This document shows positions 39,101 to 48,100 of a DNA stretch of 64,000 nucleotides, piece by piece. Origin of the DNA: Carnegiea gigantea. Lineage: Eukaryota; Streptophyta; Magnoliopsida; Caryophyllales; Cactaceae. Under the pieces are notes generated by a model, which did not search any database, was not told where the DNA came from, and worked only from the letters and a program-made list of their open reading frames with translations. The translations under genes and the position numbers were made by a program. How positions within the stretch are numbered: the stretch's first letter is position 1; each line of letters starts with the position of its first letter. The stretch covers positions 372,501-436,500 of the forward strand of contig JAKOGI010000187.1 in the NCBI GenBank assembly GCA_029747015.1. Direction: 5' to 3'.

Positions 39101-42100
39101 CCTACCAAAAACAAACTCAATCCCACGCAATTGACACAAGCTACCTTTTTGATTGGCTAGCATGGAAAGCAGACTTCCCCAGTAGCAGTATTGCCTCAAA
39201 GGGTAACACCCAGTAGCGCATGCCTCAAAGGGGTACTTGTCATTTCCAACTCTTTTCTTCCCCACTTTCTTTTCTTTCCATTATTATTTTTTTTTCATTA
39301 CAAACTCATGTCACGCCTCAAAGGGATACACCCAGTAGCGCTTGAATTTGTTTGTTTTTGCTTTTGTTTTGGAAAAAAGGGGGTGCCAGCACATATAAAG
39401 GGAACTGTGTAGTGGACAATGGGAGAGTCGATCGTGAAAGACTAAGAATTCAGGATGATGACAATACATGAATTCAGGACTGGATTGCAAAATTACGATG
39501 GACTGTTGGGGTCAGAACTGAGGTCTAAAACGACAGACTGGGGATGAACATCTATCATGCACATTATACTTATATACGAGCTAATAGTCAAGGTATCAGG
39601 GATCAAGGCTGATCAAAATAGTACAAAACTCCCTTAAATGCAAAAAGAAAAGAAAAATTTACACAAAAATGAAAAATTTTCACAAAAATAAGAAGAAAAA
39701 TGGGACATGACCCCACCCCCACACCTAAATCTCACAATGTCCTCATTGGGAGCCGTGAGTCATCACCAACACACAAAAATGATGAAAACAAAATCAAACA
39801 CAAGAAAAACAAAAAAAACGACAAAAATATACACAAGCTAACACACTCTCCCAAAAATACAATCTCACCCAAAACAACAACACGATCACACATATATACA
39901 AACTGACATCACCAAAAACAAATATGGACCAATCCAACAACACCACAAATCACAACACAATAAAAATCCACAAAAACACGAAAATGGTGATCATAGCCAA
40001 CAACAGCTCGGCAGCATCCACATTTCACCGCAAGATGATCACCAACCAAAACACAATCCTAAATATCCACAACTAAACAAAAATAAAAAGAAAGAAAAGA
40101 AAAATAGAAAGAAGGGGGGAAGAGTGAGAACGAGTATACCAGGTCGGGTACTGAATGTACCCGAACTATGCCATGACGGCTTAAGGAGCATCAGCCACTC
40201 CTTGCTGCTCAAGATGCGAGTCGGCAGCTCGGATACAGTCAAAGCTCTCAGAAGCTTATCGTGTGCCTGTGCATGCATCTCCGAATGGTGCGAATAAGAG
40301 AACACTAGTAAGAATTGAGCAAACAAAGTGAGTGTCCTCTTAGACTTATCAAATGTCATAGAAAAATTGAAATAATGATGAAAGAAAGTGGTCCACTCAG
40401 GTTTTCTAGGCATGTCCTCTAGGTATGCACAAAAAGGGTCCAAGGAGGAATTATACCCCCTAATGTCACCTAGGGACTCATGGAGTGCATGCAAGTGGGA
40501 GTGCATGGTGGAAAGGAGAGGAGATGAAGTGGGGGTGAAGTCAAGTGGGTTGGTGCAAATTGGGCTGATGTGGTCAATACTAGGTGTGGCACCAACCACC
40601 GAACTGTCATCACACAACTCCTCGGAAGGAGCCTCCTCAAGATATGGCTCAACCAATGTAAGTTCTCCTGACCAAGGAAGTAAAACATCCTCTACAAAGC
40701 TAGCATCACCCTGAAAAGTCTCGCCGATCTCTAACCCCGTGCACTGAGTTAAAGGGAAGGGAGAAGCATGTAAGGTCAGAGCACTAACGCTAGTGCCCAT
40801 AGGTGTACTAGAAAAGGATGGAGCGACGAACGCCAATGGAGTCGAGGGAAGGTCAAACACTTCTCCTGGGTCGGTCAAAGGTGCATCATCAATAACATTC
40901 GACCCTAGGGGAAGGGTAGACTCACAATCATCATAGAGACGAGTCTCAAGTCTAGGGTAAGGTAAACTAGAGTTGGTCTCATGCGATAAACTCCACTCCC
41001 TCATCCTACTAGCAAAGCGTTCGTTTTGCTCATTCATTGCCCCTATCATGGCATCAAGTCTAGCATAGCATTCATTGGAAACAGCACGATGGGGACAAGA
41101 ATTCACATCATGGTCAAAAGATTGGCAAAAAGAGCACAACACTTGAGGGTAAGCAGAATAGTGATGACATTGGTCTCTAACATCATTAGATTGCCATTGA
41201 TGCCAAGCTAGAGACTCAAACAAATCCCACATGTCATCGGCATTTAAGGAACACAAACCACCATAACACATGGACTCAAGGATCGCTCGAGTCTCAAATG
41301 TTACCCCCTCAAGCACAGCATCGCATACTTCCCATTTCTCATACGTGAAATGCACATATTGAGCACAATAATCATTAAACCGAGATAAATATTGCCAAAA
41401 AGGTTCGTGCCCAAATTGAGGGAAATGGAAAATAGCCATCCTGAATTTTTTTTTTCAAATTTTTGATTTTTTAAATTTTTTGGATTTTCTAAAGGCCTAG
41501 CCTCGAATGCTAAAGTAAACCCCAATATTAAAAAACGACAATTCCCCGACAACGGCGCCAAAAACTTGTTGCAAGAAAAACAGAGTTTTAATATTTATAA
41601 ACCCCAAGTGCAAGGTGTATCGTTGAGTACTTGGGGTGTCGTCCGCAGGAAATTGTGTTTCCAACTACCAGAGTTCACTAGAGCGTCTCAATCTAGGCGA
41701 AATCAAAGGGTGAAAGAGAAAAGACTAAACTACGCTACAAACACAGAAACAAGCGACTTGGAGTTGTGATTTTACCAATGGATGAACCAACTAACCAAGA
41801 CGAGTCCTAACCTTCCCAAACCACACTACGAACTAGAGATGGTCGGTTGCACCATCAAAGACCACCCAAGCCCTCTCTCAAGGGTCATGAGCTAGTCTAA
41901 CTCGCGTAACTACCTACTTTCGTGGGGTTAGTCGAATTAGACCACAAAACTAGCAACCCCGGACCTAGCTCGATTCGGATACTACTTTCGTGTCCCGAAC
42001 TCGGCCATTCCCTCTCCCACACTAGCAAATTGACCTCACCTCTCAGCATACGTCAATCGCCCAAAAATATGGATGAAAACCCTCTCAGGCATTTCATCGA

Positions 42101-45100
42101 ACACTTGGCGAGCGTGAAGAAAAACTCTAAATTCTAGGCATAGATTGGGTATGGTCAGGCCTAGTACAAGATCAATTAGCCATCAAGAGGCTAATCACAA
42201 CCCAAGCCAACACAATCTACCAACTAAACATCAAAAACGAATCAAAACCTAAACTACCAAACAAGTGCAAGAACACGAAGAACAAAGCAAAGGAAATGAA
42301 ATACAGTGAATTCAAATAAGTAAATGACATAAATTAACAATGAAATTAAACATATAAATCAAACAAAACAAATACAAGAATCAAAATCAACAAAACATAA
42401 TTAACAAGAACATAAAAACTAGAGAGATAAAAGAGAAGAAAACTTAGTCTTGAATTGATGAAGAACTTGAAATCCAAAGGTTGAATCCAATGTTACAATC
42501 TTCAATCCTAAACTAATCTCCCTTCTTAACTAAAATCTAACATAAACTACTCTACAAATCGCCAGAGAGACGCCCAAGCAAGCTCCCGTGCGACCTCTCG
42601 ACGACCCCCCAAACAGACGCCCGAACGAAGCCTTAAATAAACCGAGACCGGGCAAAACTGGGAGGATGGCACGGCCGTGGGCCGTCTTGCTGGCACGGTG
42701 GGCCGTCTCCCCGGTTTTGCCCGCTTTTGTCCGTTTCCGCCGGTTTTCGCTGTGTTGTCCCGTCTTCATCCCCTTTTGCGACGTTTGCTTGATTTAGAGT
42801 TATTTCCTACAATTATTTCCTACAAAACATAAATAAAACAAGGTAAAATCCTATAAAATAAAGTTATTATACGAGCAAAAAGTGGGAGAAAGAGGCGCGT
42901 AAAATGGGTAAATTTACCGTTCAACAGAACGATAATTAGGCCTCGATTCTGTTTCATAAGTATCATTGTAGATATGTTAGTCAGTAAATGATCCTTACTC
43001 ATATAATTGAATAAATATATGTAATAGAAATTGAGTAATTAAATGATATACATAACTTGGATATTTCAATATAACTTCAATCTGAATTGACAAAACTAAT
43101 TAAATCCGATATAGAACACAATGAGATAAATAAGATTACAAAGAAAAAGGCCTTGATGGTGACAAATGAGAGAGTAGTTGTGGCCTTTTCTGAGATACGT
43201 TGCTGATACGGGTTTAAGACTCGCTGATGTATAGCTTAGTTCAGGATAACAGCTAGTACGCTAGATTAGCTTGATAAATACATTTAATATATTCTGAATT
43301 GAGTAAGTAATGAAGGTTTAAGGCCAAGAGAGATATATCTTAATTTCAAATAGTATAAACTATAATAACTTGGTATGATAAATATGGTTTCTGAGTCACA
43401 ACTCTCCCAACTTCTCATATTTCACTCAATAAATCTATTAGATATAGTATTCCACTCCAAATGAGTCATTGAACTCAATAGAAGCTATTAAGCTTACTAA
43501 ACTTGATATTTTCTTTGTGAAATTCATAATTGATTCATAGCTCATAAACAAACTCCCAACTTTTATACTTGCCTTCTTCTTTCTCATTAATCAAGCTAAA
43601 AGTTCCATTAAAGTTCATGTATATTCATTGCCCCTTAAATGACCTTACTTGGTCCACAATATACAAAATGAGTGCATGATCAATCTCACTCAATCTTTAT
43701 TATTGCTCTTTACATAATTACTCAAAATACTTTTAAAAATCATCAAACTCAAAATATCCAACCAAAATTCATGAAATCTTATAGAAAATTTGAAAATAAT
43801 ATGGAAAATCTAAATTAAAATTTTCAGAATTTTTTTTCAAGTATGCACTGCATAAAAATTGTAATAATAGCTCAATTTGCACCAAAGTAAGTCAGTTCAA
43901 AAATTCATAAATTTTCTCTTGACCTCAAATGGAGACTTAAAATCCTAATATGAAAAGATTAAGAAGTCTTGAAAAACTTTTATTTACAACACAAAATATG
44001 ATTCCCACAATAGGGTTCCCCAAATGGGACTAGACCACAAGTGTATCAGTTTTGGATAAATCTATGTAGTTCCAGCAAACAGTCATAACTTTATCCACAA
44101 AACTTAGATTAAGGTTATTCAAAAGGCATTTGAAAGATAATTCATTCATCTAGTTCCCCACCAGAATTCATAATTTTTGGACAAGCCACATATTACCAGT
44201 TTTTTTCGCAACAGACCCCTATTTTCGGGCCTTTCATAGCTTGCTACCTACTTTATTATCCTCCTTTTTCGCATAATTACCCTCTAAAATCACTGATAAA
44301 TTAACTAACCATGAGGTGACCCTCAGCACCACTTTAGACAGCCACAATCTATAATTTTTACTTCATAATCATTCAAGATTCATTTTCAATCCAATAACAT
44401 ATCCAACATCATAGATCACTTCATGTGATCCAAATGAACATATTTAATACAAAAACGCACTTAAATCAAGCATAATCATGAAAACCCTAATTCTTGCTCA
44501 TTCAATGAACATCCAAATAATCATAATTGGCTTCAAAATAATCATCTAACATCATATTTTTTATGATTTTTAACACAAATCACAACAAGATATATAAATA
44601 AGTTCAAACTCATACTTGTTTAATTTCAAGTTACTTGATCATGCTCTTGATCAAATGCCCATAACTCCAAACATCTTCAAAGTCAACAAAAATTGCATAA
44701 TAACTATCAATTTGATCATATAAATAATAATTATAACTAAAACAATCCCAAAAACTCAAAATAGAACAAGCTAGGGTTTAGGTATACCTTACTTTAGGCT
44801 TGAATTAGAGAAAGAAGGGGGCTGTTTTGAGTAATTTTGATAGATGGACATGATAGCTGGTAGCAAGGGAAAGTCGGGGTAGCCGGGAGTTGAGTCTTGT
44901 TATTTTTGCTGAATTTTTATGTGTAGAAATTGTCAATTAATAGCCACATATGTCTATAGATTTTCAATCCAAAAAGTAGCTTTTTGCTATTTAAAATTAG
45001 GTGTTAAAATGAGCAATTAGTGAAATAACAAATTTAGTAAGGTTTTAGGCTTTTGTTTTGGGCCCAACAAGCTAAATTCGGGCTTGAAAAATTATTCAAA

Positions 45101-48100
45101 GTGTTGAAAAAAGTTTGTATTACTCGGTATTAAAGCTTAGTGAAGGTAAGAAAATAATTAATCACTAAATTATACTCACCGATGCCTAGTATCGATTTAC
45201 TCGATATTTAATCAATCAACAAAACTTAAATTTACAATCAATGAAGCTTGAATTTCAAAGTGAGACCTAAATAAAATATCTCCCAATTGAGATGATTAAA
45301 TACAATAAATGAAAGTGAAAAATTTATATAACATAAGGTAATTCGGTAAATATATAAATTGAGTAAAACTAAATTAATAAACATGATTTGGTTATACAAA
45401 TAACCATGAGTGATTAAATCAATACACATGATTAATTAAATAAATAAATACGATTAATTAAATAAATAAATATGATTTAAATAAATATATATGGGTTAGG
45501 ATCGGGTTATTACAAGACGAATCAAAAAATGTAATAGGAATAGAAACTAAACTACTAAGGCAAACAAAAAGGACTTTGATTATGATTAAACCTAAGATAG
45601 ACCAACTAATCAAGTCAAACATTCACCTTTCCAAGTTATGCTAACATTCAAAGATAATTGATTGCGCCATCAAAGCTCACCTAAGCCCCTTTTCAAGGGT
45701 CGAAGGTAGTCAAATTGTCATAACAACCTATTTTTATGGGATTAAGCCAAATAAACTACAAGAATAGCAATCATAGATCTAGGTAAAATTTGGACTATTT
45801 TTATGTCCAAATGCTAAATATCCTCTCTACCCGTGCTAGACAATCAACCTCACCTTTCAGCACAAGTCAATTACCCGAAAACACGAATAAAAACTCTTTC
45901 AAGCATATCATCCAACACTTGGTGGGCTAAGAGAAAACCCTAAATCCAAGCATAAACAAGGTATGCTATGGTTTAAACAAGATCAACCAGCCATCTTAGG
46001 GGCTAATCACAATAAAAGATCATAACTTTAACCACAAGTAAACATCCAAAAGAAAATCAAAGCAAAGAATTAATAAACTAGTAAACAAAACAAGAAGCAT
46101 GAAATTAAAGAGAGAGGAGAAGAACTTAGCCTTCATTTGCGAAATTCACAATCTTGTGCATGATATACACTAATCTCCCTAAGTTACTCTCCCCCTAATG
46201 GGGTTTTGGTGGCTAATGGAAACTCTAAAAATGGCTGAAGGAGAAGCCCCTAAGATAGTCTACAAGATGCCTCAAATAAAGCTCAAAATCTGCTTAAATA
46301 AAGTGAAAATTGGAAAGACACATGATCGTGCTTCCACGCGCGGGTGCCCATGCCTCCCAGCACCAACAGACACACGACCATGCACTACCTGTGCGCGGCT
46401 TTGGGAATTAGAACTGAAATCTACATGTTTTTTGCACGATTATGCCATTGCATACGGCCAACTGTGCACTCTGTTTGGCTCTTTAAACTTACTTTTCTGA
46501 CCCTCGAAACTTTATAGGACTCTTTTTCCTCCTTGAAATATGTCCCCATGGTCTTCTTTTCCATCAAAACTAGTGATTGTCTCATATTCTTGGCAAAAAC
46601 TCATGAAAATAATAAAAACTACTTATAAAGCATAATATGGACCATAGAAGACAAATTTGACACTTTCTCATCAAGATCCAACATAAAATTAGTTGAAAAG
46701 GGGAATCAAATAAGGGCTAAAATAAGGTCAAAATAGAGATTTATCACCCTCCATTGAGGATCCTTCATCGGCTCCTGATAATGTCGTGGCTCCATCACTT
46801 TAGTAATGGCAGCTAGAAAATTTTATGAGAAATAGAAAAATTTGCACGGGTGACATAAGTAGTAATCAAATAAGGCAACCTGAGGATTCTGCATGCTAGT
46901 GAGAGGGAGTCTTTAATGCAAATGATGTAGCAAACATGGTCATCAAGGTGGGCTAGCGCCCTCTAGGCTGAAGACGTTCTAGCTTTTTGTGGGTCCAAAT
47001 CAGATGCAATAATCGATGTGTTGCATGCTTGTGGTGGGCTAGGCGCTTCATCATGGGCCTCTTGTGCTTGTGGCTGACTGTTCTCATGAGTGGCTATTAG
47101 GCCCAATTCAGTACCCCTCTTGCATCTGCCTCCTCATATGATGACAGTGGGCCAAGTTGTTATGCATTGGTTGGGCCCATCAACTCACTGTTCCCCCTAG
47201 ATTCTGCTGTCCCATGCGGTTGGGCAGAGCCATAAGGCCCAAAGACATCATCAATGGCCATAGATGATTGCCGGTATAAGCCGTAACCGATAGAATTTTT
47301 AATGCTCATTTCTTTCTTAGCAAATGGAAATTGGTACTTATAGAAAGCCACATCTCCACTTACAAAAATTTCTTGGGTCTCTAAATTACATGCCTTCCAT
47401 CCTTTTTTAGCAAATGGGTACCCAAGGAAAACACTTTGTCTACTTCTTGATGCAAATTTGTTCTTCAACTTTGTGCTGTTTCGAGCAGAACGTAAGCTTC
47501 TGAAAACTCGTAATTCATTATATGAAGGCTTGGATTCAAATAGAACTTTATAAGGTGATTTTTCCTTTAGTAGCTTGGTTGGGTTATGTTTATCAAATAA
47601 GCCACTGTGAGCACATATTCCCCCTAATATTATATCAGCAAGTGTGCTTGGAATTTAAGGGCCATTGCCACATTTGGAATGTGACAGTGTTTATGTTCGA
47701 CCATTCCGTTTTGTTGGGGTTTATCTACACAATTGCTTTCAGGTAAGATTCCCCTCAATATTCCCCCCAATATTATATCAGCAAGTCTTGCATGGGCTCT
47801 GAAGTAAACTCCGACCCATTGGCACTTCGAACCATTTTTACTTCTTTATCAAATTGGGTTTTAGTCATATCTATGGATTTCTTTAAAAGTTTACTGGCTT
47901 TAGTTCTATCCTACATTAAATAAACTCAGGTGGCTGAGCACCAGACAATGCGGGAATTCAATAAGGGTCCCAAATATTGCAATGAATCAAATCAAATATG
48001 TTCTTTGCATTGCTTTTACTCATAGGAAATTAATTACGAGTTTGTCTTGCTGGAAAACAAATTCGCAAACAGCGTCTTTATTTCTCCGTGTACCATATGA

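Larger units (their letters stand above)
37261..42926 (-). mobile_element. Gag-only (non-autonomous) LTR retrotransposon
   Basis: LTRs at 37261-38639 (1379 bp) and 41567-42926 (1360 bp), both TGTTG...CAACA, flanked by a perfect duplication GAACG (37256-37260 and 42927-42931). The minus orientation is shown by the primer site at 41543-41560 and the purine tract beside 38640. The LTRs are very similar, so insertion is the youngest of the four nested levels. The internal 2.9 kb has one gag-like gene and no protease, integrase or reverse transcriptase. It would need another element's enzymes to move. Confidence 0.92.
36357..45514 (-). mobile_element. Long (3.5-kb) gypsy solo LTR, interrupted
   Basis: Reads on the minus strand from TGTAATAACCCGATCC (45514) to GGTGCGTTACA (36357), flanked by a perfect duplication AGACG (36352-36356 and 45515-45519). 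Without the nested element it is about 3.49 kb. No polyprotein is present, so it is a solo LTR. The termini resemble those of Del/Tekay-type chromoviruses. A truncated relative lies at 7015-8175. Positions 43200-45500 hold only LTR sequence with no gene. Confidence 0.85.
36233..46746 (-). mobile_element. Split solo LTR, 1.35-kb gypsy-type family
   Basis: Two pieces, 36233-36356 and 45520-46746, total about 1351 bp and together match the family of the solo LTR at 20844-22215. The left piece (TGTTGAGTTAAATTG, then CACAGTGTAGTTGTAGCTA) matches the inverted end of that LTR. The right piece carries the 'CACCTTTCAGCACAAGTCAAT' region and ends GATTTATCA. It interrupts the copia pol between a DPQWR codon group (46747-46765) and the NETW region. 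No matching target duplication is seen (GCTTT on the left, CCCTC on the right), so deletion or recombination probably followed insertion. Confidence 0.75.

Noticed and set aside
38795..39160. 121-codon + strand frame, Lys-rich at its start
   Set aside because: Lies in the untranslated part of a minus-strand retroelement and has no recognisable domain.
40388..40714. + strand open frame of 108 codons
   Set aside because: Shadow of the minus-strand gag gene of the gag-only element.
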